NCBI GenBank assembly: GCA_028687435.1
Contig: JAQUAF010000048.1
Span: 1 to 40,803, forward strand
Origin: Verrucomicrobiia bacterium
Lineage (GTDB): Bacteria > Verrucomicrobiota > Verrucomicrobiia > JABWAM01
Direction of reading: 5' to 3'
DNA: 40,803 bases
Positions 8,040 through 16,325 of the stretch are shown piece by piece. The number at the start of each line of letters is the position of its first letter. Positions within the stretch are counted from its first letter, which is position 1. The position numbers and the translations under genes were made by a program. The notes beneath the pieces are model-generated. The model had not been told where the DNA came from and did no database searches. It worked only from the letters and a program-made list of their open reading frames with translations.

Positions 8040-8876
8040 TCACTCCCACCCCAGGGTTCGTTTGGCGGCGCGCACATCCTTCAGAATCATGGCAGTGGAA
8101 GGATAACGGCTGTCCGCTTTTTTTTCGATGCATTTCATGATAATCTGGACAAAAGGCTGGGGCAGGGCGCTGTTGTATTTTTCGGGCGAGGGAAAGCGGA
8201 CATTGAAATCCGTATAAGCCCTCCTCACTTCGGCGGCATTCCGGGCCTGGACCGGCTTTTGCCCTGTGAACAACTCATAGGCTGTCACCCCCAAGGCGAA
8301 AAGATCGGCCCTTTGATCCGTGGGTTCCCTCAAAAATTGCTCGGGAGAAACATAGTTGGGGGTTCCCTCCAGCGCCGGCAGATATTTTGGCTCGGAAGGA
8401 ATGGCGCGGGCCAGATCGAAATCCAAAAGTTTCACCTCCCCATTATGATTCAAAAGGATGTTCTCGGGTTTGAGATCAAGATGCATGTACCCGCTCTGGT
8501 GGATATGATGCAGGGCGTTCAAAATCATATCCAAAAGCTGCACCGCCTGCTCAATCATGTCCTTGGACACAAACTGATCGCCGCGATTCATGGCATGCCG
8601 GAGGTTGACCCCCTCCACATATTCCATGACGGCATAAGGCGCCCAGCCGCCAACCGTTTCATAAACCCTCACGATATTGGGATGGGCCAGTTTCTCCTGG
8701 ATCCGCAAACCCCTCATGAATTGGCGGCGGCGAAACAAATGCCAGCCATACCTGGGCATCAACCGCCGGATGGCCACCTGTTTTCCCGCGGGGTCGGTGG
8801 CCACATAGACCTCGGCCATGCCTCCGGTCCGGAGGTGTTGCTGAAGAATATAATGACCGAGACGGCTTGATTTCAT
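8040..8876 (-). CDS. Hanks-type Ser/Thr protein kinase, cytosolic, altered ATP-lysine site
   Basis: A 278-residue kinase domain with no membrane helix or sensor domain. Motifs: glycine-rich loop LRTGGMAEVYVA (16-27), catalytic loop HLDLKPEN in the middle, the metal site as DFD instead of DFG, GTPNYVSPEQ (APE region), and DLFALGVTAYELFTG (helix F). The usual VAIK lysine is replaced by arginine (VAIRRL, R37), although the catalytic Asp and Asn of HLDLKPEN and the metal Asp are present. It may be active with another lysine taking over (K32 is nearby), or have weak activity. It would phosphorylate cytosolic proteins; substrates are unknown. It is divergent from a CPBP protease gene with only 43 bases between the start codons. 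Confidence 0.92.
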   Translation of the reverse strand: MKSSRLGHYILQQHLRTGGMAEVYVATDPAGKQVAIRRLMPRYGWHLFRRRQFMRGLRIQEKLAHPNIVRVYETVGGWAPYAVMEYVEGVNLRHAMNRGDQFVSKDMIEQAVQLLDMILNALHHIHQSGYMHLDLKPENILLNHNGEVKLLDFDLARAIPSEPKYLPALEGTPNYVSPEQFLREPTDQRADLFALGVTAYELFTGQKPVQARNAAEVRRAYTDFNVRFPSPEKYNSALPQPFVQIIMKCIEKKADSRYPSTAMILKDVRAAKRTLGWE

Positions 8877-8919
8877 GTCGATGGCAGTCTTGGATATGCC
8901 ACACTCAAATTAGGATGCC

Positions 8920-9828
8920 ATGAATCGATTGTCGAGACTCGTTGTCTGGTTGCTGGTCAGCGCGCTGGCCGCAGCCGTGCTGTCTCCATGGGTCTACATG
9001 GCGGTCCAGTGGCTCAATCAACATTGCCCCTCCGGTTCCCTCAACTACCTTGCCCGTCATCCCTTTACACGCTATTTCAACCGGGTTTTCCAGGTTTTTC
9101 TGGTATCCGGCATCCTTGCGGAAATATTCATTTCGCGCCGCGAAGGCAACGGCCTCCGGATGTCCGACTTTGGACTGGCAGGTCCCCCGGCCTGGAAACG
9201 GATTGCCGCCGGGGCCGGCTCCAGCATTCTTTTCATGTTCCTTTACGCGGCTGCAACCGTCTTTTTTGGATGGCACATTTTGCGCCCCAACCTTTCTCCT
9301 GGCGCGGAATTTGGCCGGTTCATTCCCATCCTGGCCACCGCCATCGGCGTGGCCACGGCGGAAGAACTCTTTTTTCGCGGATATTTTCTCTCCCTTTGCA
9401 AACAACGCATGCGCTTTGCGCGCGCCGTCCTGATCAACGTGGCATTCTTCGCCCTGATCCATTCCATCCGCCCCATCAAGGGGCATATTCTCGAAACGGT
9501 GGACGGAACCTCCGGTTTTCGCGTTCTGGGATTGCTCCTTGTCCCTTTCACTCATCCGGAACAAATGATTGGCGGCGTCCTGGTGCTGGCGGCCGTGGCT
9601 GTCATCCTTTGCTGGAGCGTCCAAAGAACAGGGAATGTGTATCTGGCCATCGGCCTGCATGCCGGCTGGATCATCGCCCTCAAGGAAAACTTCTCGCTCA
9701 CCCAATGCCAGGTTTCCTGGCCTTCATGGGTGTTGGGAGGAGGCGATCTCAGCCAGGGAACACTGGCCCTTCTGCCGCTGCTGTGCCATTTCCTCATCCT
9801 TCGCGCATGGCTGCACCCTTCCAAGTAG
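8920..9828 (+). CDS. CPBP-family intramembrane metalloprotease
   Basis: A 302-residue multi-span membrane protein. The Abi/CPBP core is clear: EE at 148-149 followed by FFRGY (151-155), then NVAFFALIH with His181, and AIGLHAGW with His247. These residues form the glutamate/histidine active site of the family, which includes CAAX prenyl proteases and bacteriocin-immunity proteins. An N-terminal helix (7-30), further helices at ~55-70 and ~95-118, and helices around the motifs make about eight spans. AGGA lies eight bases before the ATG. It could serve in protein maturation or self-immunity, which the neighbours do not settle. Divergent from the kinase gene; sharing a regulatory region is likely because of the short gap. 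Confidence 0.88.
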   Translation: MNRLSRLVVWLLVSALAAAVLSPWVYMAVQWLNQHCPSGSLNYLARHPFTRYFNRVFQVFLVSGILAEIFISRREGNGLRMSDFGLAGPPAWKRIAAGAGSSILFMFLYAAATVFFGWHILRPNLSPGAEFGRFIPILATAIGVATAEELFFRGYFLSLCKQRMRFARAVLINVAFFALIHSIRPIKGHILETVDGTSGFRVLGLLLVPFTHPEQMIGGVLVLAAVAVILCWSVQRTGNVYLAIGLHAGWIIALKENFSLTQCQVSWPSWVLGGGDLSQGTLALLPLLCHFLILRAWLHPSK

Positions 9829-9989
9829 CCATTCAGCCCTTATTCAGGCGGACCCGGTTTCCATCGAAAGATTTCACGGCATCATCCATCCCTGAAAACA
9901 ACCGCTCAATGAGCGATTTCCTTTCCACTGCCGGAATACTCGCCGCACAATCACGTCCATCCCCCCAAGCCGCAACACAAGCTCAAAAG

Positions 9990-10637
9990 TTAATTCAATG
10001 CCGCCCTGACCTTCCTGTCCTTCAACAACTTGCTTCGATAAAACACAATGCCTCCTTCGTTCCATTTCACCAGGTAAAACCAGTTCTGGGATCGGGCGGC
10101 AAAGCCATAAAAAACGGTTCCGGTTGCCGGCCCGGGCGTCTTCTCGTTTTCTGTCCGCCCAATCGTGAACCGGAACCTGTCCATCACCCTTGCGCAATCA
10201 ACCCCGAAAAAAATCCTGTCCCCCGCCCGCATCGTTGCAGCCTGGCTGGGTGTCATGGATGGATGCGTGTGATGGGGAATGAAAAGAAGCCAGTCATCGT
10301 CATCATCCCTCCATCCATAAACCAAAAGCATCTCCATTCCCCTGCCATCGACAAGACGATACTCATGACAATTGCGAGTCTCTTCACCCCGGTCAACCCC
10401 CACCACGGCATGCCCTTCAACCCGGCATAAAACATCATCGATCCTCCCCGCGCTTCCCACTCTCAACGGCGACTCCGGCAGCGGGGACTTCACAGGCCCC
10501 ACAGGCGCCGCAGGCCGCAGCCTTGGCCAACAAAACAGGAAAGCGCCCATCCCTGCGGCAAGAAAAATACACACCCATTTGCCGCGCCGGCAAACGGCCC
10601 CGCTGATGGAAAACTTTTGTCTCCGGAAAAAGATCAT
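9990..10637 (-). CDS. Hypothetical protein with N-terminal membrane anchor
   Basis: I do not recognise this 215-residue protein. The frame is open to 10694, but its first 19 codons lie inside a dispersed repeat (10640-10715), so I place the start at the ATG at 10637 (encoding IFFRRQKF). Residues ~14-35 form one hydrophobic segment (WVCIFLAAGMGAFLFCW) suited to a signal anchor, with the rest outside the cytoplasm. The C-terminal half is mixed beta and polar (RIDDVLCRVEGHAVVGVD; LLVYGWRDDDDDWLLFIPHH; MRAGDRIFFGV; WFYLVKWNEGGIVFYRSKLL). The DDDDD stretch is odd. It follows a small membrane protein on the same strand, separated by repeat sequence. Confidence 0.65.
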   Translation of the reverse strand: MIFFRRQKFSISGAVCRRGKWVCIFLAAGMGAFLFCWPRLRPAAPVGPVKSPLPESPLRVGSAGRIDDVLCRVEGHAVVGVDRGEETRNCHEYRLVDGRGMEMLLVYGWRDDDDDWLLFIPHHTHPSMTPSQAATMRAGDRIFFGVDCARVMDRFRFTIGRTENEKTPGPATGTVFYGFAARSQNWFYLVKWNEGGIVFYRSKLLKDRKVRAALN

Positions 10638-10639
10638 AT

Positions 10640-10715
10640 CCTGCGCAGCCAAGCTCCACGCCCTTCCAGCGCAAAACATCCGCTGCAACGCCACACACCG
10701 CGGCCTTGCAAGAGT
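10640..10715 (+). repeat. Partial copy of the 20.4-kb inverted-repeat element
   Basis: The sequence AAGCTCCACGCC followed by TTCCAGCG, an A-rich run, ATCCGC, GCAACG and finally TTGCAAGAGTCTC matches the right end of the element at 20410-20779 in order and spacing. The left part and left terminal repeat are missing. It overlaps the 5' end of the upstream open frame and so helps to place the start of the neighbouring gene. Confidence 0.7.
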
Positions 10716-10743
10716 CTCACAAGGAAATGCCGGAACCCCAAAA

Positions 10744-11100
10744 TCATGAAACAGGATTGTTCTTTGCGGTTTTATTTTGCGAGGATTTCTTCAACCACTT
10801 TCGGACACGTCTCAATCCGACAAGTCCAGACTCGTAGATTACGAAGGAATAAACAGCCAGCAGAAAAGAATTTGCCATGATCGGCTGGTAATGGGGAGGA
10901 TGAAACGAATCCGCCGGGGGCTCCACGCATTTGTAAAAACTTTCTATTCCATACACCTGTCGAAACTCCCCGCGAAGGTGAATCCAATTATCCTTGCAGT
11001 CAAAGTGAACGAAAACCGGCAAAAAACCAAGCAACACACAGATGATCAGAAAAAAGATCATCTTTCCGGTTTTGCGAAAGAATGTTCGTTGGTTAATCAC
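10744..11100 (-). CDS. Small hypothetical membrane protein
   Basis: A 118-residue protein with a likely N-terminal membrane helix at ~13-31 (KMIFFLIICVLLGFLPVFVHF) and a second at ~73-92 (IMANSFLLAVYSFVIY), ending in a lysine-rich tail (RKWLKKSSQNKTAKNN). The part between the helices contains two Cys and would sit outside the cytoplasm. I do not recognise the family. It is in the same direction as the hypothetical gene at 9990-10637 but separated by the partial repeat at 10640-10715, so co-transcription is uncertain. Codon composition is more A+T-rich than its neighbours, which could mean transfer or weak constraint. Confidence 0.5.
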   Translation of the reverse strand: MINQRTFFRKTGKMIFFLIICVLLGFLPVFVHFDCKDNWIHLRGEFRQVYGIESFYKCVEPPADSFHPPHYQPIMANSFLLAVYSFVIYESGLVGLRRVRKWLKKSSQNKTAKNNPVS

Positions 11101-11269
11101 GGCATCTCACGCTCCCACATACGCCCCGCCAAATAATCCAACAACAATTCCACCATGTCAAGATGGCATCCAAAAATTAACGATCAAAAACCGCTTTACA
11201 TTCAAGCCTTTAAAAAGACTTTACATTCAACCGATTCTCTCGTTTTCACCCCAGCCGGAAAAGACCTCC

Positions 11270-11443
11270 CTACCCTTTACGCCGCGTCACAAAAAACGCC
11301 CTCAGTTTTGACAGGGAACGGCAGATTTTTTCCCACGCAAACAAAACAACGGATAACGACGCGAACAGGCGGTCCACGCATCCATTTTCACCGGTTTCCT
11401 CCGAAGACGCATCCCATTCACGCTTGGTTTTCATAACCATCAT
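11270..11443 (-). CDS. 57-residue small protein at end of efflux operon
   Basis: A short open frame beginning at an ATG that overlaps the stop codon of the outer-membrane factor gene as ATGA (start at 11443; stop of the previous gene at 11442-11440), with GAGGG just upstream. An alternative second ATG lies at 11440. The same ATGA arrangement joins the RND and outer-membrane genes, so translational coupling is plausible. The protein begins with a charged segment (KTKREWDASSEETGENG, residues 5-21), followed by a hydrophobic and amphipathic helix (LFASLSVVLFAW, 26-37) and a very basic end. I know no family for it. AcrZ in enterobacteria is a comparable small protein that binds an RND pump, but similarity here is only in size and context. 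It ends with TAG. Confidence 0.55.
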   Translation of the reverse strand: MMVMKTKREWDASSEETGENGCVDRLFASLSVVLFAWEKICRSLSKLRAFFVTRRKG

Positions 11444-13140
11444 TCATCCCTCAACTGAATGTCGCCAATCCGGGCGGGAACAACAGGCTTGGAATCTTCG
11501 GACGGGGAGTCCCCCTCCCAACCGCCTCCCAGCACCGCATAGAGCTTCACCTGGCTGGATAATTTCGACAGGCGCAAGACCACCAGCACCTGCTGGGCCG
11601 CGAAAAGGGATCGTTGGGCGTCGAGAACGCCCAGATAACTGTCAATTCCCTTGTTGTAACGGGAAAAACTCAGGCGGTGGGTTTCCGTCAGGGCCTTGAC
11701 CAGCGATTTTTGCGCATCAACCTCCTGATCCACGGTGCCGCGGACAGCCAGGGCGTCAGCCACCTCCTTGAAGGCGCTCTGGATCGCCTTCTCATATTGG
11801 GTCACAACAATCTGTTGTTGAACCTTGCTGGCCCTGAACGCGGACCACGTGCGGGCGTCGAAAATCGGCATGACAATTCGGGGAGCGTAAGTCCAGGCAT
11901 CCGACCCCCCCTTGAACAGCCCGGAAAGCTCGTCGCTGGCGGTGCCAATGGCAGCCGTCAATGAAATGCGCGGGAAAAAGGCGGCCCGCGCGGCGCCGAT
12001 GTCGGCATTGGCCGCCTTGAGCTGGCTCTCGGCCTGCAAAACATCCGGACGGTTCAAAAGCACCTCCGAAGACAGGCCCGGCGCAATCTCTTTGGGAGGG
12101 CTGACGCGGTCCAGTGTCGCGGGCAAAAGCGAAGCTGGCACCTGGGAACCGGCCAGAAGGTTCAATGTATTTTCATCCTGCGCCACTTGTTTTGTGTAAA
12201 TGACGACATCCCGGCGGGCGACATCCACCGGCGTTTGGGCGCGATAAAGCTCCAATTCGGGGGTAAGCCCGACACTGTAACGGCGTTTGACCAGATCATA
12301 AGCGCCCTGCTGGCTCACAAGGGTGGTTTCCGCCAAGGCGAGATTGTCCCGATCCGCAGCCAGAGTCAAATAAGCCTGCGCAAGCGAGGACACCAACAAA
12401 ATCTGGGTGCTTCGCCGGGCCTGCTCCGAAGCCAGATATTCCTGGAGGGCGCGGTCCTTCAAGCTGCGGATGCGTCCGAAAAAGTCGATTTCCCATGATG
12501 CGACGCCCAGATTGACATCACACGCCCGGACAATCTGCTTTGTTCCCGTGCCTGTAAGATCGGGAGGCACCCGCTGTTCGCTGAAGTTGGCGTTGAGGTT
12601 GACAGTGGGCAGCAACTCCGCCTGCCGGATGCCATACATCGCGCGCGCCCTCTCCACATTCAAGGCGGCAATCCTCAAATCGCGGTTGTTCTGCAAGGCC
12701 GTCCGGATGATCTGCCGCAGATTGTCGTCGGCAATGAATTCCTGCCATCTCAAGACGGGGACAACTTCCGTCGTGGGTCCGATCCCGGCTTTTTGGTAAG
12801 CCGCGCCTTTCGGCCACTCGGCGGGAACCGGGGCTTCCGGACGGGTGTACTTCGGGGCCAGGGTGCAACCGCCCAGAACCATGATCGCCGCAAAAAACAA
12901 TAAATTAAGCCGCGCCGGAGCGCGGCAGCTTGACGATCGATGCTCGATGCAAAAACAATCACTCAAAGGCGGGATACGACCGCCCGGAGCCGTTCCGCCT
13001 TCGTCTTTCATCGGACTACGGCGGACAGGCCGGGAGGCCGGCCCTCCATCATTTTCCATCAAATGGAGGGCGGGGCTCCCGCACCGCTTTTTCCAGCAAG
13101 CATTGAAATTCCTGAACATAAATAAAAGGGGTCTGTTCAT
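11440..13140 (-). CDS. NodT-type RND efflux outer-membrane factor, repeat in its N-terminus
   Basis: A TolC-like trimeric outer-membrane channel lipoprotein. Residues ~92-560 have the family's two long-helix repeats with NodT features (LRQIIRTALQNNRDLRIAAL, SWEIDFFGRIRSL, NRPDVLQAESQLKAANADIG, FFPRISLTAAIG, SFSRYNKGIDSYLGVLDAQRS). The lipobox is LGGC (Cys ~91) followed by TLAPKYTRP. The start at 13140 overlaps the RND gene stop as ATGA, which supports it as the ancestral start. That leaves ~90 residues before the lipid Cys, where ~25 are normal. Residues ~20-80 are encoded by a dispersed hairpin repeat that kept the frame open. Codon Met44 (13011) is an alternative start. Export may be weakened, or translation may begin inside. 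It partners the membrane-fusion protein and RND pump upstream. Confidence 0.9.
   Translation of the reverse strand: MNRPLLFMFRNFNACWKKRCGSPALHLMENDGGPASRPVRRSPMKDEGGTAPGGRIPPLSDCFCIEHRSSSCRAPARLNLLFFAAIMVLGGCTLAPKYTRPEAPVPAEWPKGAAYQKAGIGPTTEVVPVLRWQEFIADDNLRQIIRTALQNNRDLRIAALNVERARAMYGIRQAELLPTVNLNANFSEQRVPPDLTGTGTKQIVRACDVNLGVASWEIDFFGRIRSLKDRALQEYLASEQARRSTQILLVSSLAQAYLTLAADRDNLALAETTLVSQQGAYDLVKRRYSVGLTPELELYRAQTPVDVARRDVVIYTKQVAQDENTLNLLAGSQVPASLLPATLDRVSPPKEIAPGLSSEVLLNRPDVLQAESQLKAANADIGAARAAFFPRISLTAAIGTASDELSGLFKGGSDAWTYAPRIVMPIFDARTWSAFRASKVQQQIVVTQYEKAIQSAFKEVADALAVRGTVDQEVDAQKSLVKALTETHRLSFSRYNKGIDSYLGVLDAQRSLFAAQQVLVVLRLSKLSSQVKLYAVLGGGWEGDSPSEDSKPVVPARIGDIQLRDE
12930..13088. repeat. 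Dispersed hairpin repeat inside the outer-membrane factor gene
   Basis: It contains the exact 19-base GGCGGGGCTCCCGCACCGC (13069-13087), a CCCTCCATCATT...AAATGGAGG hairpin (13041-13068), and a TTCCGCC...GGCGGA hairpin (12993-13025) around TTCGTCTTTCATCGGACTAC. Blocks of it are shared with 7838-7908, 24976-25040 and 37570-37592. The boundaries are approximate. It lies in frame within the coding sequence, between the start codon and the lipoprotein signal. Confidence 0.7.
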
Positions 13141-16100
13141 TTTGTTTCAACCGGAATTGCCGCCGCATCCCCGGCCTGCCGCCGTCTGTGGTGCCGGCCA
13201 AAATTCTTTTCGATCAACACGTAAAAGAGCGGCGCAAACAAAGTCACCAGAAAGGTCGAGGTCACCACGCCCCCAATCACGGAGGTGCCAATGGCCTTTT
13301 GCGCGCCCGCGCCGGCGCCATGCGCAACCGCCAGGGGCAGGACGCCAAACCCAAAGGCCAGCGAGGTCATCACAATGGGACGCAATCTCAGCTTGGCGCC
13401 CTCGATCGTCGCCTCAATCAAATCCTTCCCCTCCTCCTCCACCCGGGCCTTTGCGAATTGGACAATCAGGATGGCGTTCTTGGTGGTCAAGCCAAGGGTG
13501 GTAAGCAAACCGATCTGGAAATACACGTCGTTGGGCAAGCCCCTGACCGTCGAAGCGATCACTCCGCCAATGGCGCCCAAGGGCAGGGCCAGAAGGATCG
13601 AAATGGGAATCGGCCAGCTTTCATACAAAGCCGCCAGACACAGAAAAATCACCAAAACGGAAAAGGCGTAAAGGGGCGCCGACTGGGCGCCGGCCTGGCG
13701 TTCCTGAAAGGAAAGTCCGGTCCAATCAAAACCGGTGCCTTGCGGGAGTTTCTTCACGAAATCTTCCATGGCTTCCATGGCTTCTCCGGAACTTCTCCCC
13801 GCCGCTGACTCACCTACGATATTCAGGGAGGGAAAGCCATTGAAACGTTCCAACTTCGGAGAACCGGAAGTCCAGTGTCCTGTCGCAAAGGAGGAAAAGG
13901 GAACCATCTTGCCTGTCTGGTTGCGCACATAGAGTTTTTCCAGGTCCTGGGGCAACATTCGGTAGGGGGCATCCGCCTGGGCATACACCCGCTTTACCCG
14001 TCCGCCCTGGATGAAGTCATTGACATACGCGCTGCCGAATGCCGCCGAAATGGTCGTGTGAATCGCGGTGATGGGCACACCCAATGCGCCGGCCTTCTCC
14101 CAATCCACATCGATCCGGTATTCCGGCACATCTTCGAGGCCGTTGGGCCGGACCTTCGTCAGCACCGGATTCTGCATCGCCATGCCAAGAAGCTGGTTGC
14201 GGGCGCCCATCAGCTTGGCGTGGCCCAGCCCCCCGCGATCCAACAACTGAAAATCAAAGCCCCTGGCCTGGCCCAGTTCCACCACGGCGGGCGGCACGAA
14301 GGCAAACACCATCGCGTTGCGAATCTGCGAGAATTTCGCCATGGCTCTTCCCGCCACGGAGTTCACCTTCAGATCCGAACGGTTGCGAACCTCCCAATCC
14401 TTGAGCTTCACAAATGCCATGCCCGAATTTTGTCCCCGCCCGGAAAAACTCGCGCCGCAAATCGTCAGAACCGAATCCACGGTATTGGTTTCATCCTTCA
14501 GAAAGTGATCCCTGACGCAATTCATCACCTTCCCGGTTTGCTCCAGCGTCGCGTTGGCCGGCAACAGGGCCTGAACAAGCATGATCCCCTGGTCTTCATC
14601 AGGGAGATAAGCCGTGGGCATTCGTCTGAAAAGCAATGCCATGGCCGCCACGATCACCACAAAAATGACGAGGTAGCGAAATCTCCTGGCAAGAGAGTGT
14701 CCCACCACCGAAATATAAACGTCCCTGGATCGAAAAAAGACCCGGTCAAACCAGCGAAAAAACGGACGCAGGAACCAGACTCCGCCCTCGGCAGGCTCAT
14801 GCCCCTTGGGCACCGACTTGAGAAACGAAGCGCAGAGCACCGGTGTCAGCACCAGGGCCACCACAACCGATAGAAGCATCGAGGCGATGATGGTCACGGA
14901 AAACTGGCGGTAAATGACTCCGGTGGATCCGGTAAAAAACGCCATCGGCCCGAACACCGCCGAGAGCACCAGTCCGATGCCGATCAATGCGGGGGTGATT
15001 TGATCCATGGACTTGCGGGTCGCCTCGAACGGCGGCAGTCCCTCCTCGCTCATGATGCGTTCCACGTTTTCCACCACCACAATGGCGTCGTCCACCAGGA
15101 GGCCGATGGCCAGCACCATGGCGAACATCGTAAGCATATTGATGGTGAAGCCAAGCAGCCCCAGCACCGCAAAGGTTCCCAGGATCACCACCGGCACCGC
15201 AATGGTCGGGATCAAGGTGGCCCGCATGTTCCCCATGAACAGGTACATCACCAAAAATACCAACACGATGGCTTCAACAAGGGTCTTCACGACCTCGTTG
15301 ATGGCCACCCTGACGAAAGGAGTGGTGTCGTACGGATAAACCGCTTTCATTCCGGCGGGGAAAAACCGGCTCATTTCCTCCATCTTGGCCCGAATGTTTT
15401 CCGCTGTTTCCAAGGCGTTGGCGCCGGCCGCCTGCCGGACAGCCAGGGCCGCCGAAGGCTGGCCGCTTTGGGCAACCTCCACATCGTAGGATTCGGTTCC
15501 AAGCTCCGTTCGGCCCACATCCTTGATCCTCACCATCGAGCCATCCGGATTGGCGCGAAGGGGAATCGAGGCAAATTCCTCGGGTGTCTTGAGCAGGCTC
15601 TGAACAATAATGGCGGCATTCATGCGCTGGCCGTCAACCGCCGGCGCGCCGCCAAACTGGCCGGCGGACACCTCCACGTTATAAGCCTTTAGGGCGGTGA
15701 TGACATCCTGAATCGTCATCTGGTATTCGTTCAGCTTGTCGGGATTCAACCAAACACGCATGGCATACTGGGAACCGAAGACCTCCACCTCCCCGACGCC
15801 CGGCACCCGCGAAAGAACCTTCTCCAGGTTGGAAGCGGCGTAATCCCTCAAATCATGTCCGGTCATGCTGCCATCCTCCGAAATCAAACCAACAATCATC
15901 AGCCAGTTTCGGGTGGATTTGGCCACCTTGACGCCGGAACGTTGCACCACCTCCGGCAGGCTGGCCATGGCGAGTTGGAGTTTGTTCTGCACTTGCGCCC
16001 ACGCCAGATCCGGATCAGTTCCGGGAGCAAAGGTCAATTCCATGCGGGCTGACCCGGCTGAATCGCTGGTCGCGGATTGGTACAGCATTTTGTCGAAACC

Positions 16101-16313
16101 GGTCATCTTCTGCTCAATAATCTGCGTAATGCTGTTTTCCACCGTCTCCGCCGACGCTCCCGGATAAAAAGCGGAGATGGATATGGAAGGCGGGGCGATG
16201 GGCGGATACTGCGATATGGGCAACTGGTAAATGGCCAGGCAGCCCGCCACCATGAGGGTGATGGCTATGACCCAGGCAAAAACCGGCCGTTTCAGGAAAA
16301 ATCTCGATAACAT
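13137..16313 (-). CDS. RND multidrug efflux pump, HAE1/AcrB-MexB type
   Basis: A 1058-residue inner-membrane drug/proton antiporter, of typical length. It opens with FFLKRPVFAWVIAITLMVAG, the usual RND N-terminus. The proton-relay aspartates are present in MVLAIGLLVDDAIVVVENVERIM (~405), and the second repeat carries GLTTKNAILIVQFA (~945, with the conserved Lys). Large periplasmic loops include the PN/PC domains and docking domain (FPAGMKAVYPYDTTPFVR; PQGTGFDWTGLSFQE). Substrates are likely hydrophobic or amphipathic compounds. GGAG lies nine bases before the ATG. The stop overlaps the next gene as ATGA, and the membrane-fusion gene ends 12 bases upstream, so the set is one transcriptional unit. 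The C-terminus ends in a short basic tail (GRHHRRRQAGDAAAIPVETK). Confidence 0.97.
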   Translation of the reverse strand: MLSRFFLKRPVFAWVIAITLMVAGCLAIYQLPISQYPPIAPPSISISAFYPGASAETVENSITQIIEQKMTGFDKMLYQSATSDSAGSARMELTFAPGTDPDLAWAQVQNKLQLAMASLPEVVQRSGVKVAKSTRNWLMIVGLISEDGSMTGHDLRDYAASNLEKVLSRVPGVGEVEVFGSQYAMRVWLNPDKLNEYQMTIQDVITALKAYNVEVSAGQFGGAPAVDGQRMNAAIIVQSLLKTPEEFASIPLRANPDGSMVRIKDVGRTELGTESYDVEVAQSGQPSAALAVRQAAGANALETAENIRAKMEEMSRFFPAGMKAVYPYDTTPFVRVAINEVVKTLVEAIVLVFLVMYLFMGNMRATLIPTIAVPVVILGTFAVLGLLGFTINMLTMFAMVLAIGLLVDDAIVVVENVERIMSEEGLPPFEATRKSMDQITPALIGIGLVLSAVFGPMAFFTGSTGVIYRQFSVTIIASMLLSVVVALVLTPVLCASFLKSVPKGHEPAEGGVWFLRPFFRWFDRVFFRSRDVYISVVGHSLARRFRYLVIFVVIVAAMALLFRRMPTAYLPDEDQGIMLVQALLPANATLEQTGKVMNCVRDHFLKDETNTVDSVLTICGASFSGRGQNSGMAFVKLKDWEVRNRSDLKVNSVAGRAMAKFSQIRNAMVFAFVPPAVVELGQARGFDFQLLDRGGLGHAKLMGARNQLLGMAMQNPVLTKVRPNGLEDVPEYRIDVDWEKAGALGVPITAIHTTISAAFGSAYVNDFIQGGRVKRVYAQADAPYRMLPQDLEKLYVRNQTGKMVPFSSFATGHWTSGSPKLERFNGFPSLNIVGESAAGRSSGEAMEAMEDFVKKLPQGTGFDWTGLSFQERQAGAQSAPLYAFSVLVIFLCLAALYESWPIPISILLALPLGAIGGVIASTVRGLPNDVYFQIGLLTTLGLTTKNAILIVQFAKARVEEEGKDLIEATIEGAKLRLRPIVMTSLAFGFGVLPLAVAHGAGAGAQKAIGTSVIGGVVTSTFLVTLFAPLFYVLIEKNFGRHHRRRQAGDAAAIPVETK

Positions 16314-16325
16314 GGCGTTTCTCCG

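Noticed and set aside
8988..10430. Plus-strand frame (480 codons)
   Set aside because: A frame-shifted shadow of the CPBP gene that continues antisense across the hypothetical gene at 9990-10637; Arg/Pro/His-rich.
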